This document shows positions 36,527 to 45,847 of a stretch of DNA of 64,000 bases, piece after piece. The notes under the pieces are model-generated. The model was not told the DNA's origin and searched no databases. It saw nothing but the letters and a program-made list of their open reading frames with translations. Each line of letters opens with the position of its first letter. Within the stretch, counting starts at the first letter, position 1. This DNA is from Microbacter margulisiae. GTDB lineage: Bacteria; Bacteroidota; Bacteroidia; Bacteroidales; Paludibacteraceae. Both the position numbers and the translations under genes were made by a program. The stretch lies in NCBI RefSeq assembly GCF_014192515.1, contig NZ_JACHYB010000002.1:1054001-1118000 (forward strand). Reading direction: 5' to 3'.

Positions 36527-37609
36527 TTATTGACTTGCCCGATGATATAACATGACTCCTACGATTAGGAATAAGATATTTGGTAACCACACCGCAATAA
36601 AAGGAGGCAAGGTTCCATTCACTGCAAAAGTAGAAGAGACAGTTGAAAATAAAATATACAACGCACTCAATGCCAGACCTATCCCAATGTGCAACCCCAT
36701 TCCTCCCCGTATTTTGCGTGAGGCCAAAGAAACTCCGATTAATGTCAATATAAAAGCAGCCAATGGATTAGCAAACCGTTTATCATATTCAACAACAAAT
36801 GCGCCAATATCACCCACACCTCGTTGTTTTTGCCTCGAAATATAGCCATGCAGCGCACCATTAGTCATTTGGGGAGCTTCCTGAAAGGTAATAAAGAAAT
36901 CAGCAGGCTGCATCAAAATAGTAGTATCCAACCTATTTCCGCGTTTGATCTGTTCTCTCAACCCATTAAATTGACGAATCAGATAATTCTTTGCTGTCCA
37001 ACGATATGCTGAATCCCATCGAATACTATCCGCAGTCAATCTGGAGATCAAACTATTTCCCCTAAATTGATCCAAAGAAAATCGTGTTCCCACGTTACTC
37101 TTTGATTCAAAACGCTCTATGTATGCAACCACATTTTTTTCAACCTTCATTTGAATGTTTTGCGCATTATCTGTCATGAAAGGTTTTACGTACTTATTTT
37201 CAAACTTTAACCTGACACGATTGGCCGGCGGAATAATATACCCACTGAGGACAAAAGTAAGAGATGCAATAATAGCTGCAGAAATGGCATAAGGAACCAT
37301 TAGTCGCCGAAAACTCATTCCGCTTGATAAAATAGCGACAATCTCAGTATTTCCTGCCAGCTTTGAAGTGAAATAAATAACAGATATAAACGTAAATAAG
37401 GGGCTGAACAGATTGATAAAATATGGAATGAAATTGAGGTAATAACTAAAAACGATTGCTTTTAATGGAGCATGGTGATCATAAAAAGCATCCATTTTCT
37501 CACTGGTGTCAATCACAATCACAATACTAATTATCAGCACAATAGAAAAGAAATAAGTGCCAATGAATTTTTTTATAATGTAATAATCAATCTTTTTGAG
37601 TGAAAACAT
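36527..37609 (-). CDS. LptF/LptG (YjgP/YjgQ) family permease
   Basis: Inner-membrane protein of 360 residues with three N-terminal helices (from about 13, 60 and 100), a periplasmic beta-jellyroll region (about 125-265) and three C-terminal helices. The N-terminal KKIDYYIIKKFIGTYFFSIV and the FANPLAAFILTLIGVSLASRKIRGG loop are typical. It is part of the ABC system that extracts lipopolysaccharide from the inner membrane toward the Lpt bridge. Bacteroidetes often encode two such proteins apart from LptB; which one this is cannot be told. It follows the MBL-fold gene by 7 bp, suggesting an operon. Confidence 0.93.
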   Translation of the reverse strand: MFSLKKIDYYIIKKFIGTYFFSIVLIISIVIVIDTSEKMDAFYDHHAPLKAIVFSYYLNFIPYFINLFSPLFTFISVIYFTSKLAGNTEIVAILSSGMSFRRLMVPYAISAAIIASLTFVLSGYIIPPANRVRLKFENKYVKPFMTDNAQNIQMKVEKNVVAYIERFESKSNVGTRFSLDQFRGNSLISRLTADSIRWDSAYRWTAKNYLIRQFNGLREQIKRGNRLDTTILMQPADFFITFQEAPQMTNGALHGYISRQKQRGVGDIGAFVVEYDKRFANPLAAFILTLIGVSLASRKIRGGMGLHIGIGLALSALYILFSTVSSTFAVNGTLPPFIAVWLPNILFLIVGVMLYHRASQ

Positions 37610-37616
37610 TGGGAGA

Positions 37617-38468
37617 TTATTTCTTGATAAGTAAATCAGCCACCTTGCCTTGCTCTGTGGCCCGATATTTCCCGTTGATTATTTCTATGCGACAACTTTC
37701 AAAATATGCATCATGTTCAAAAAACAAAAGCTGGCGTTTCTCTGCTGCCTCATTCAGAAGTCTTTCTTTATCTTCCATTGATGTAATTGGGAATGTATCG
37801 TACGCAGAAACCCACGCAATCGGAATAGAGGCAACAACGGGAATCACATCACCCACATAAACCAATGTATTCTCGTCGTCATAAGAAATATATGGGACTA
37901 GCTGGCCGACAGTGTGCCCATGAAACAATTTCAACATTACCCGATCATCAATTTTTATCTCTTTATCAACAAGTTGAAGTTTCCCTGCCTGCAGCACAGG
38001 CAGCATATTTTCTGTAAAGTAAGAATCTCCCTCGCGCACATTAGGTTGCAAAAAATTTTCCCATTGGACACGACCTACCCAAACCAATGCATTAGGGAAA
38101 GTTAATCCGACAGTTTTATTTTCATCAACAAAAGAAGTTGTTCCTCCGCAATGGTCAAAATGCAAGTGCGTCATCACCACATCCGTAACCTGTTCACACG
38201 TATAACCGTGTTGTTTTAAAGCTTCTCCAAAATCAACGATTTCCGTAAAATCGTAATATTTTAAATATTCAAGCTGTTTCTTCCCTGCTCCCGAATCAAT
38301 CAGAATCAAGCGATTATTAGTCTCAATCAGCAACAACCTCATTGCCAATCGACAGAAATTTTGATCGTTACACGGATATCTTTTTTGCCAGACACGTTTT
38401 GGAACAACACCAAACATTGCTCCTCCATCGACATGAAAAAAACCTGCTTCAATCGTCGTTATCTTCAT
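37617..38468 (-). CDS. MBL-fold metallo-hydrolase
   Basis: Protein of 283 residues with the metallo-beta-lactamase fold. Metal ligands: HLHFDH (about 120-125), the later His in LFHGHTVGQ, the bridging Asp in VYVGDVIP and a C-terminal His in FFEHDAY. This pattern resembles lactonase-like or RNase-Z-unrelated hydrolases (AhlD/AttM group), though the substrate cannot be read from sequence. No signal peptide. First gene of the minus-strand unit MBL-lptF/G-folB. Confidence 0.85.
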   Translation of the reverse strand: MKITTIEAGFFHVDGGAMFGVVPKRVWQKRYPCNDQNFCRLAMRLLLIETNNRLILIDSGAGKKQLEYLKYYDFTEIVDFGEALKQHGYTCEQVTDVVMTHLHFDHCGGTTSFVDENKTVGLTFPNALVWVGRVQWENFLQPNVREGDSYFTENMLPVLQAGKLQLVDKEIKIDDRVMLKLFHGHTVGQLVPYISYDDENTLVYVGDVIPVVASIPIAWVSAYDTFPITSMEDKERLLNEAAEKRQLLFFEHDAYFESCRIEIINGKYRATEQGKVADLLIKK

Positions 38469-38635
38469 AAAAACGTTGTAATTTTGCAGCGAAATTAGAA
38501 AGAATAGTTAGAACTGCAAAACACCCTTGATTATACGGCTTAAACGAAGATGATGAATGACATTTACGCGGAAATGATGTAATTTTAAGCCATTTAAATC
38601 TTTCAACAAGCATAACATAAAACAGGGTATCATAT

Positions 38636-40003
38636 ATGAAACATCTTCATTTTATCGCAATTGGCGGTGCAGCGATGCACAATTTAGCCATTGCAGTGAG
38701 TAAAAAGCAAAACTATATCATTACGGGATCAGATGACGAAATCTTTGAACCCTCCAAAAGCCATCTGATTAAAGCTGGCCTTTTACCCGAAAAAATGGGG
38801 TGGTTCCCTGAAAAAATCACAAAAGAGCTTAACGCTGTGATTGTCGGGATGCACGCAAGAGCTGATAATCCTGAATTGCTGCGGGCTAAAGAATTAGGAC
38901 TCGACATTTATTCATTCCCGGAATATTTGTACTATCAAACGCAGAAAAAAACAAGGATAGTTGTTGGTGGAAGCCATGGAAAGACAACCACTACCGCATT
39001 GATTTTGCATGTCCTGCACAAACGCAGCATGCCGGTTGATTACATGGTTGGAGCTCAGCTTGATGGTTTTGAGACAATGGTAAAACTTTCATATGATGCT
39101 CCAATTGCTGTTTTCGAAGGGGATGAATATTTATCTTCTCCTTTGGACCCACGCCCAAAATTTCATCTTTATCATCCGCATATTGCAGTTTTAACAGGTA
39201 TTGCCTGGGATCATATCAACGTTTTTCCTACTTTCGAAATGTATGTGGATCAATTCAAAAAATTTGCCGATCTTATTGAACGTGACGGGCGACTTATTTA
39301 TAATGGAAAAGATCCTGAAGTACAGAATATTGCTACTAATTTACGGACTGACATTGTTGCTATACCTTACGATGATCCTGAATATGAAATTTCCAACAGT
39401 ATTACCTCGATCATCTATAAAGGAGTAAAATATCCGTTGCAGGTATTTGGAGAACATAATTTGCAAAATATTGCTGCAGCTTGCTTGGTTTGTAAACAGT
39501 TAGGTGTTCAGGAAAATGATTTTTATGCTGCAATCCAAGACTTTAAAGGAGCGTCAAATCGCTTGCAAAAAATCGCCGAAACAACCGATGCCATCGCTTA
39601 TAAGGATTTTGCACATGCTTCATCAAAGGTCAAAGCAACAGTTGACGCGGTAAAAAGACAATATCCAGACAAAGAACTAGTAGCTTGTCTGGAATTACAC
39701 ACATTCAGCAGTTTGCAAGCTGAGTATTTGCCTCAATACCATGATTGCATGAAAAATGCTGACAAAGCATTCATTTACTTCAACCCCGAAGTAATTGCAC
39801 ATAAACAATTACCCCCTCTTTCTGAGCAATCGGTTAAAGAAGCATTCGGAGAAGATAATGTGCACGTATTTTCTGACAGTTCATTATTGCAAAGTGCTTT
39901 ACGAAGCATAAATTTTCAGAATAAAGTATTGCTATTCATGACTTCAGGAACTTTTTCAGGGATTAACCTTGAAATATTTGCAAATGAGCTGTTGAAACGA
40001 TAA
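38636..40003 (+). CDS. mpl: UDP-MurNAc:tripeptide ligase Mpl-like
   Basis: Mur-ligase-fold protein of 455 residues. N-terminal Rossmann domain (HFIAIGGAAMHNLAIAV), ATP loop GGSHGKTTTTA (about 110), catalytic EGDEYLSSPLDPRPKF and HPHIAVLTGIAWDHINVFPT, a block that separates Mpl from MurC. Mpl reattaches recycled L-Ala-D-Glu-meso-diaminopimelate tripeptide to UDP-MurNAc, pointing to peptidoglycan recycling. MurC itself would lie in a mur cluster elsewhere. Confidence 0.9.
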   Translation: MKHLHFIAIGGAAMHNLAIAVSKKQNYIITGSDDEIFEPSKSHLIKAGLLPEKMGWFPEKITKELNAVIVGMHARADNPELLRAKELGLDIYSFPEYLYYQTQKKTRIVVGGSHGKTTTTALILHVLHKRSMPVDYMVGAQLDGFETMVKLSYDAPIAVFEGDEYLSSPLDPRPKFHLYHPHIAVLTGIAWDHINVFPTFEMYVDQFKKFADLIERDGRLIYNGKDPEVQNIATNLRTDIVAIPYDDPEYEISNSITSIIYKGVKYPLQVFGEHNLQNIAAACLVCKQLGVQENDFYAAIQDFKGASNRLQKIAETTDAIAYKDFAHASSKVKATVDAVKRQYPDKELVACLELHTFSSLQAEYLPQYHDCMKNADKAFIYFNPEVIAHKQLPPLSEQSVKEAFGEDNVHVFSDSSLLQSALRSINFQNKVLLFMTSGTFSGINLEIFANELLKR

Positions 40004-40060
40004 CTTTATCGGATTCAATTCATCATACATCATCAGCCTTTCATTTTAACAATTATATTC

Positions 40061-40498
40061 ATGAAAGAAGATAAACAAGCTCAATTCGACAAGCGTTATA
40101 TGCAAATGGCCCACATCTGGGCGCAAAATTCTTATTGCACACGCCGAAAAGTTGGAGCACTAATTGTCCGTGACAATATGATTATATCTGACGGTTATAA
40201 CGGAACACCTTCAGGATTTCCAAATCAATGTGAAGACGAGAACAACAAATCGTTTCCTTATGTCCTTCATGCCGAAGCTAATGCAATAACTAAAATAGCG
40301 CGTTCCAACAACAGTAGCCAGGGAGCAACATTATATGTTACCTCATCTCCATGCATTGAGTGCGCTAAATTAATTATTCAAGCCGGAATCAAACGAGTAG
40401 TTTATGGAGAGCCATACCGTTTAGCAGATGGGGTAAATTTACTCATACAAGCCAATATTACTGTTGATTACATTGACATTCATACTTCAGATTTATGA
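40061..40498 (+). CDS. dCMP deaminase (ComEB-like)
   Basis: Zinc-dependent deaminase of 145 residues feeding dUMP to thymidylate synthesis. Motifs: CTRRKVGALIV, DGYNGTPSGFPNQCED (substrate loop typical of dCMP deaminases), HAEANAI and SPCIECAKLIIQAGI. It overlaps the next gene by 4 bp (atga), so it is translationally coupled to the C-terminal processing protease, a pairing I recall from other Bacteroidetes. Confidence 0.93.
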   Translation: MKEDKQAQFDKRYMQMAHIWAQNSYCTRRKVGALIVRDNMIISDGYNGTPSGFPNQCEDENNKSFPYVLHAEANAITKIARSNNSSQGATLYVTSSPCIECAKLIIQAGIKRVVYGEPYRLADGVNLLIQANITVDYIDIHTSDL

Positions 40499-42105
40499 AA
40501 ACTTGGAAAAAAATCGCCTTCCCATTTTCACTGGCTTTCATCCTAGCCTTAGGAATATTAATCGGGAACTTTCTAGCAATGCGTAATGACATTGGAAATA
40601 CTCTTGGTATTTTCCGGGCACTTAACCTTGACAAAAGCAAAATTTCCGAATTGCTAAATCTGATTAATTACAGGTATGTTGATACGGTAAATATGAATGC
40701 TATCACCGATAAAGCGATGACCAGTATTGTAGGAGACCTTGATCCGCATTCTGTCTACATTCCAGCAAGGGACCTACAGGCAACCAATGAACAACTCGAA
40801 GGAAAGTTTGGTGGGATAGGAGTCGAGTTTACATTACAAAACGACACTATTATGGTAGTTGGCGTAGTTCATGGTGGTCCCTCTGAAAAAGCAGGCATTT
40901 TGCCCGGCGATCGTATTATTACAGTAAATGACACTGCTTTTGTTGGAAAGTCTATTAGTGATGCGAAGGCTATCAATAAATTACGTGGCCCAAGCGGAAC
41001 AACAGTGACGCTTGGAATAAAACGAGCAGGTCGTCGCGATCTTTTATCGTATGTTATAACCAGAGGAGAAATTCCGGTCAAGAGTGTTGATGCTGACTAT
41101 ATGATTACACCGCAGATCGGATACATCAAGGTAAGCAAATTCGGAGATACAACTTATTCAGAATTTCTAACCGCACTGGCAACATTACGAAACGATGGTG
41201 CTACAGAGTACATTATTGATCTACGGGATAATATGGGAGGTTTTATGGATGCTGCCGTGAAAATGGTAGACGAATTCCTACCAAAAAATGAATTGATTGT
41301 CTATGCCCAGGGACGCGCCTATCCAAGAACAGAATATTATTCTGATGGACGCGGCTCTTTTCAAACTAATAAAGTCGTTGTACTGATTAATGAATGGACT
41401 GCTTCTGCTGCTGAAATTTTCACAGGAGCCATACAGGATAATGATCGCGGATTAATTATTGGAGTTCGTTCATACGGGAAAGGTTTAGTACAGCAACAAT
41501 TTGAATTTCCGGATAAATCTGCAGTGCGGTTAACAATTGCTCGTTATTATACTCCGTCAGGTCGTTGTATTCAAAAACCTTATCAGTTAGGGAAAGACCA
41601 GGCTTATGATAATGATTTTATCAATCGATATCTTCATGGTGAATTTTTCTATAAAGACAGTGTCAAATTAAACAAACAAGAGAAGTACAAAACACGTGAC
41701 GGACGTATTGTCTATGGAGGGGGAGGCATTATGCCAGACATCTTCGTTCCACTGGACACAACAGGATATACACCTTATTTTCGTCGGTTAATCGATCATG
41801 GTATTTTGTTTCAATTTGCATTATTGTATACCAATCAACATCGGGTACAATTATCAAGATACACCACTTGGAACAAACTAAATCAATATCTTAACAAACA
41901 ACCACTAGCCCAAGAGATGGCTATGTATGCAGCATCCAAGCATATTCCAAAACACTATTATTATTTTAGAATATCCCATGGACTCATTAAAAATCAGCTG
42001 AAGGCATACATTACAAGAAACATGTTAGGTGATAATGGATTTTATCAGACTTTGAATCAAATGGATAAAACTGTTGAGAAAGCCGTTGATGTACTTGAGA
42101 AATAA
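40495..42105 (+). CDS. C-terminal processing peptidase (S41A, CtpA-like)
   Basis: Membrane-anchored serine protease of 536 residues. One N-terminal membrane segment (about 8-27), a PDZ domain (about 95-165: GGIGVEF...GGPSEKAGILPGDRIITVND) and the S41 core with YIDLRDNMGG-like IIDLRDNMGGF, catalytic Ser in ASAAEIFTGA and Lys in SYGKGLVQ. A C-terminal region of about 130 residues extends past the core. It trims or degrades periplasmic proteins. Confidence 0.93.
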   Translation: MKTWKKIAFPFSLAFILALGILIGNFLAMRNDIGNTLGIFRALNLDKSKISELLNLINYRYVDTVNMNAITDKAMTSIVGDLDPHSVYIPARDLQATNEQLEGKFGGIGVEFTLQNDTIMVVGVVHGGPSEKAGILPGDRIITVNDTAFVGKSISDAKAINKLRGPSGTTVTLGIKRAGRRDLLSYVITRGEIPVKSVDADYMITPQIGYIKVSKFGDTTYSEFLTALATLRNDGATEYIIDLRDNMGGFMDAAVKMVDEFLPKNELIVYAQGRAYPRTEYYSDGRGSFQTNKVVVLINEWTASAAEIFTGAIQDNDRGLIIGVRSYGKGLVQQQFEFPDKSAVRLTIARYYTPSGRCIQKPYQLGKDQAYDNDFINRYLHGEFFYKDSVKLNKQEKYKTRDGRIVYGGGGIMPDIFVPLDTTGYTPYFRRLIDHGILFQFALLYTNQHRVQLSRYTTWNKLNQYLNKQPLAQEMAMYAASKHIPKHYYYFRISHGLIKNQLKAYITRNMLGDNGFYQTLNQMDKTVEKAVDVLEK

Positions 42106-42192
42106 ACTGTTTATTGGCGTTAAATCCATAAATTCACTGAGCCAGTTTTCATAAAAATAGCAAAACCCTTATGGATGCAAGGTATATTACAT

Positions 42193-42249
42193 TATCTTTG
42201 TCCATCTCAATTAAAGCGGAATCTAATATTTACAAGATTCCGCTTTTTT
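42193..42249 (+). terminator. Terminator after the S41 peptidase, preceded by a promoter-like box
   Basis: A 12-bp perfect stem (aaagcggaatct, 42213-42224 with 42235-42246) and T6 form a good terminator, 107 bp beyond the peptidase stop. A TATCTTTG box at 42193-42200 stands 13 bp before the stem; if used, it would give only a roughly 45-nt transcript. The rest of the 42106-42460 gap holds a second box at 42313. Confidence 0.8.
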
Positions 42250-42312
42250 GAGCTTAACATTCAATAAGAATTTGATTTCAGAGGTTAAGGGAAGCGTAGT
42301 TAACTATTTTCA

Positions 42313-42320
42313 TATCTTTG
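42313..42320 (+). promoter_or_regulatory. -7 promoter box of the OmpH-like gene
   Basis: TATCTTTG with a leader of about 135 nt to the ATG at 42461; no recognised element in that leader. Confidence 0.5.
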
Positions 42321-42460
42321 AAGATTAACAATTCTCTATTCATCTCATAAAAACGAGTATAACTCTGTTGTGTAATTTGCAATAAAAACGTTCAGGAAAA
42401 CAGAATAACTGATAGAGGGATACAGCTCCCAAGATTTTAAGACATTGTAACCCAAATAAC

Positions 42461-43066
42461 ATGAATAAAACAGTACGCTTTATTAAAGTCTCTATTGCAC
42501 TTTCCTGTGCAGCTATTTTTTTCACTCAATGCTCTACAAAAAAACGTGATGCAAAGGATGTTATTTCATTTGACACCACTGCGACAAAAGGCAAATTACC
42601 AATTGCATATATAAATGTTGATACTCTTTTAGCATATTATCAGCTGGCCAAAGATGCTAACGAACAACTGTTACAAGGGCAGGAAGATTCCCGTCAACGT
42701 ATTAATGTTCGTGCCAAACAATTGCAAGCCGACATGGCAAGCTTTGAAAACAAGATGAGAAATAATGCCTTTTTAAGCCGCGAAAAGGCCGAAGAAGAAA
42801 ATAATCGACTGATTGCAAAGCAAAAAGAACTACAAGATTTGAATCAGCAGTTATCTAATCAACTGTTAGCACAACAACAACGATTTAATGAACAAATAAG
42901 AGACACAATTAATCAGTTCTTAAAAAGTTATTGCCCGGCTAAACATTACCAGATAGTGCTTTCCACGAACTCAATGAATGACAATGTACTATACGCGGCA
43001 GATGGTTACGACATAACAAGAGATGTTATCAAGCAACTAAATGCCCGTTACGAAAAGAAAAGATAA
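42461..43066 (+). CDS. OmpH/Skp-family lipoprotein
   Basis: Protein of 201 residues with a lipoprotein signal (SIALSCAAIFFTQC, Cys about 24) and the OmpH layout: IAYINVDTLLAYY, then a long charged coiled coil (about 65-150, rich in Gln, Lys, Glu), then a C-terminal YQIVLSTNSM...VLYAADGYDITRDVI. Skp/OmpH proteins hold unfolded outer-membrane proteins in the periplasm. The lipid anchor makes it a membrane-bound variant, common in Bacteroidetes. Confidence 0.92.
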   Translation: MNKTVRFIKVSIALSCAAIFFTQCSTKKRDAKDVISFDTTATKGKLPIAYINVDTLLAYYQLAKDANEQLLQGQEDSRQRINVRAKQLQADMASFENKMRNNAFLSREKAEEENNRLIAKQKELQDLNQQLSNQLLAQQQRFNEQIRDTINQFLKSYCPAKHYQIVLSTNSMNDNVLYAADGYDITRDVIKQLNARYEKKR

Positions 43067-43084
43067 CATCTCAATTTCTTATTT

Positions 43085-43120
43085 CGCCTTGAATGAATAT
43101 TATTTCTCAAGGCGTTTTTT
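43085..43120 (+). terminator. Terminator abutting the rimM start
   Basis: Stem cgccttga / tcaaggcg (43085-43092 with 43107-43114) followed by T6 at 43115-43120; the next base begins an ATG of the rimM frame. Confidence 0.8.
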
Positions 43121-43678
43121 ATGATTTATCAAATGGTGATTGATTCCGATGATCTTGTCCCAATTGGCTATATACATAAACAACACGGAGTTCAGGGAGA
43201 ATTATCCGTGCTGTTTGCAGTCGATTTACAAACATTCGAAAGCAATTTTGTTATTATAGAAATAGAAGGCATTTTTGTCCCTTTCTTCATTCAGAACAGC
43301 ATTTTCAGGAAAGATCGCTCCGCATTATTCACTTTCGAAAGAATAGCAACACCTGATGACAGCAAAGAGCTTGTAGGGAAAACAATATATTTACCCAAAG
43401 AGCTGGCTCGAATTTATTCTCTCCAACCGGATTCCATTTCAAATCAAATTATTGGGTATAAAATTACTGACAAAACGTACGGAGAAATAGGCATCATTGA
43501 AGGGATAGACGACTCAACCGAAAATATTTTATTTATAGTTTCTCATCATAATACAGAAGTACTCATCCCAGCCGTTGATGCTTTTATAACCAATATTGAT
43601 GACGAAAACAAAGAGATTCTCGTGCAATTACCAGATGGGCTTCTTGAAGTTAACGAAAAAGATACATCTGCGGAGTAG
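43121..43678 (+). CDS. rimM: Ribosome maturation factor RimM
   Basis: 16S rRNA-processing factor of up to 185 residues that helps mature the 30S head and binds S19. N-terminal RimM barrel (VPIGYIHKQHGVQGELSV) and a C-terminal PRC-barrel (about 100-175; VLIPAVDAFI near its end). Either the ATG at 43121 or the one at 43133 may be used; the first follows directly on a terminator T-run, so 43133 is a real alternative. The usual neighbours rpsP and trmD are absent. No separate promoter is visible, so expression may depend on read-through from the ompH-like gene. Confidence 0.92.
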   Translation: MIYQMVIDSDDLVPIGYIHKQHGVQGELSVLFAVDLQTFESNFVIIEIEGIFVPFFIQNSIFRKDRSALFTFERIATPDDSKELVGKTIYLPKELARIYSLQPDSISNQIIGYKITDKTYGEIGIIEGIDDSTENILFIVSHHNTEVLIPAVDAFITNIDDENKEILVQLPDGLLEVNEKDTSAE

Positions 43679-43758
43679 TTCTTATTGACCCTAAAATCAA
43701 CTCTTATAAATCACATCAAATCAAGCTATTATTTTCTTAATAAGGAAATATTTCTTTA

Positions 43759-43793
43759 TTTGTATGCTTCTATAAAAAAATGACGTATATTTG
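43759..43793 (+). promoter_or_regulatory. Promoter of pckG
   Basis: TTTG at 43759-43762 and TATATTTG at 43786-43793 with a 23-nt spacer, at the upper end of the usual range. The leader to the ATG at 43859 is about 60 nt. Confidence 0.6.
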
Positions 43794-43858
43794 TCGGTTG
43801 GAAACTTCAAAAAAGAGTGTTAGTAAACTTGATATATAAATCCCTAAAAACAAACAAG

Positions 43859-45652
43859 ATGATGACAAAAAACCAAAAGTTAATTGACTGGGTAAACGAA
43901 TGGGCAGCTTGGTGCGAACCTGACAAGGTTTATTGGTGTGATGGCTCTGAAGAAGAAAATCAACAGCTATTCGATGGTATGGTTGCCAGTGGGATGGCAA
44001 TTAAACTGAATGAAGATAAGTTACCTGGTAGTTATGCTTTTAACTCAGATCCGAGCGATGTAGCGCGTGTTGAAAATCGTACGTTCATCTGCACAACCAA
44101 ACAGGAAGACGCAGGGCCTACCAATAACTGGGCTACTCCGGAGGAAATGAAAGCCACAATGAAAGCGCTTTACAAAGGGTGCATGAAAGGACGTACCATG
44201 TATGTCATCCCATTCTCAATGGGACCGCTCGGCTCGAATATAGCAAAAATAGGTGTTGAAATCACAGACTCTCCTTATGTAGTTGTTAATATGAGAATTA
44301 TGACTCGTATGGGAAAAGCTGTCCTGGATATTTTAGGTGAAGATGGTTATTTCATTCCATGTATGCACTCTGTAGGGGCTCCTTTGGAACCTGGTCAGGC
44401 AGATAGCAAATGGCCATGTGCACCTATTGAAAAGAAATACATTTCACATTTCCCTGAAACGTATGAAATATGGTCATATGGTTCCGGTTACGGAGGAAAT
44501 GCTTTATTAGGGAAAAAATGCTTAGCTCTCCGAATTGCCTCTAAAATGGCAAAAGACGAAGGATGGTTGGCAGAACACATGTTGATTTTAGGCATTACAA
44601 ATCCAAAAGGAGAAAAGAAATATATTGCTGCAGCATTCCCATCAGCTTGTGGAAAAACAAACTTGGCTATGCTTATCCCAACGATTCCCGGATGGAAAGT
44701 TGAAACAGTCGGAGATGACATTGCATGGATGAAATTCGGAAAAGACGGTCGTCTTTACGCAATTAATCCTGAAGCAGGATTCTTTGGAGTAGCTCCGTTC
44801 ACCTCAATGGATACCAATCCAAACGCAATGCTTTCAGCTCAAGCTAATACTATTTTTACCAATGTCGGTGTAACTCCAGACCTTAATATTTGGTGGGAAG
44901 GTATCGGAACAGAATGCCCGGCAGGGACCATTAATTGGAAAAATAAAGTATACGATCCTGCTTCAGGAGAACCATGCGCTCACCCGAACGCACGTTTTAC
45001 AGCTCCTGCAAAACAATGTCCGGCTATTGATCCTGCATGGGAAGATCCTGCAGGAGTGCCTATCTCAGCAATTCTATTTGGAGGCCGTCGTCCTTCTACC
45101 GTACCTTTGATTCACGAATCGAACAACTGGAATCATGGTGTCTTTATGGGATCAATTGTCGGGTCGGAAGTAACTGCTGCCGCTATCGGCTTGAAAGCAG
45201 GCGTTCGTCGTGATCCGTTTGCAATGCTACCATTCTGCGGCTATAACATGGGAGATTATTTCGGTCACTGGATCAATATCGGGCAAAAAACGGCTGCTGA
45301 TAAATTACCAAAAATCTTTTTCGTTAACTGGTTCCGCAAAGACGAAAACGGGAAATGGTTATGGCCGGGTTATGGAGAAAATAGCCGCGTTTTAGCTTAT
45401 ATCTTTGACCGTTGCAATGGAGAAGGAAATGCCGTTGAATCCCCGATCGGGAAAGTTCCTGCTGCAAATGCTATCAACACGGAAGGGCTTAGCTTAACTG
45501 CCGTTCAAATGGAAAAAGCATTAGCCGTCAATGTAGATGAATGGAAAGACGAAGTTGCACTCATCGAAGAACACTATGCTAAATTCGGCACACATCTGCC
45601 TAAAGAAATACAAGCAGAACTTGACGCATTGAAAAAACGATTAGGGATGTAA
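43859..45652 (+). CDS. pckG: Phosphoenolpyruvate carboxykinase (GTP)
   Basis: Enzyme of about 597 residues linking oxaloacetate and PEP with GTP/GDP. GTP-type signatures: [16 protein letters not shown] (substrate loop), the kinase loop [13 protein letters not shown] with the catalytic Cys, and [11 protein letters not shown] near the nucleotide site; it differs from the ATP-type enzyme common in many Bacteroides. Adjacent ATGs at 43859 and 43862 are possible starts; a longer frame from a GTG at 43817 reads into the leader and is unlikely. In fermenting Bacteroidetes PEPCK normally runs toward oxaloacetate, feeding malate and fumarate respiration. Confidence 0.96.
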   Translation: MMTKNQKLIDWVNEWAAWCEPDKVYWCDGSEEENQQLFDGMVASGMAIKLNEDKLPGSYAFNSDPSDVARVENRTFICTTKQEDAGPTNNWATPEEMKATMKALYKGCMKGRTMYVIPFSMGPLGSNIAKIGVEITDSPYVVVNMRIMTRMGKAVLDILGEDGYFIPCMHSVGAPLEPGQADSKWPCAPIEKKYISHFPETYEIWSYGSGYGGNALLGKKCLALRIASKMAKDEGWLAEHMLILGITNPKGEKKYIAAAFPSACGKTNLAMLIPTIPGWKVETVGDDIAWMKFGKDGRLYAINPEAGFFGVAPFTSMDTNPNAMLSAQANTIFTNVGVTPDLNIWWEGIGTECPAGTINWKNKVYDPASGEPCAHPNARFTAPAKQCPAIDPAWEDPAGVPISAILFGGRRPSTVPLIHESNNWNHGVFMGSIVGSEVTAAAIGLKAGVRRDPFAMLPFCGYNMGDYFGHWINIGQKTAADKLPKIFFVNWFRKDENGKWLWPGYGENSRVLAYIFDRCNGEGNAVESPIGKVPAANAINTEGLSLTAVQMEKALAVNVDEWKDEVALIEEHYAKFGTHLPKEIQAELDALKKRLGM

Positions 45653-45674
45653 TCATTCCAAAACCTTATAACGT

Positions 45675-45714
45675 AAAGAGGATACTCCGGTAAAAAAGAG
45701 TATCCTCTTTTTTT
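45675..45714 (+). terminator. Intrinsic terminator of pckG
   Basis: Perfect 13-bp stem (aaagaggatactc, 45675-45687 with 45698-45710) followed by T-rich tail. Confidence 0.93.
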
Positions 45715-45847
45715 GTCATTTCTCTCATCAAATTAGGAGAAGCAACTTTGACGAGGGAAGGGCCTCTTTATACGCTAAATCCATACAAATCAAAAAATAA
45801 TGGTATTTTTGCATGCAAAATATATCCACATGATCAAATAATCCAGG

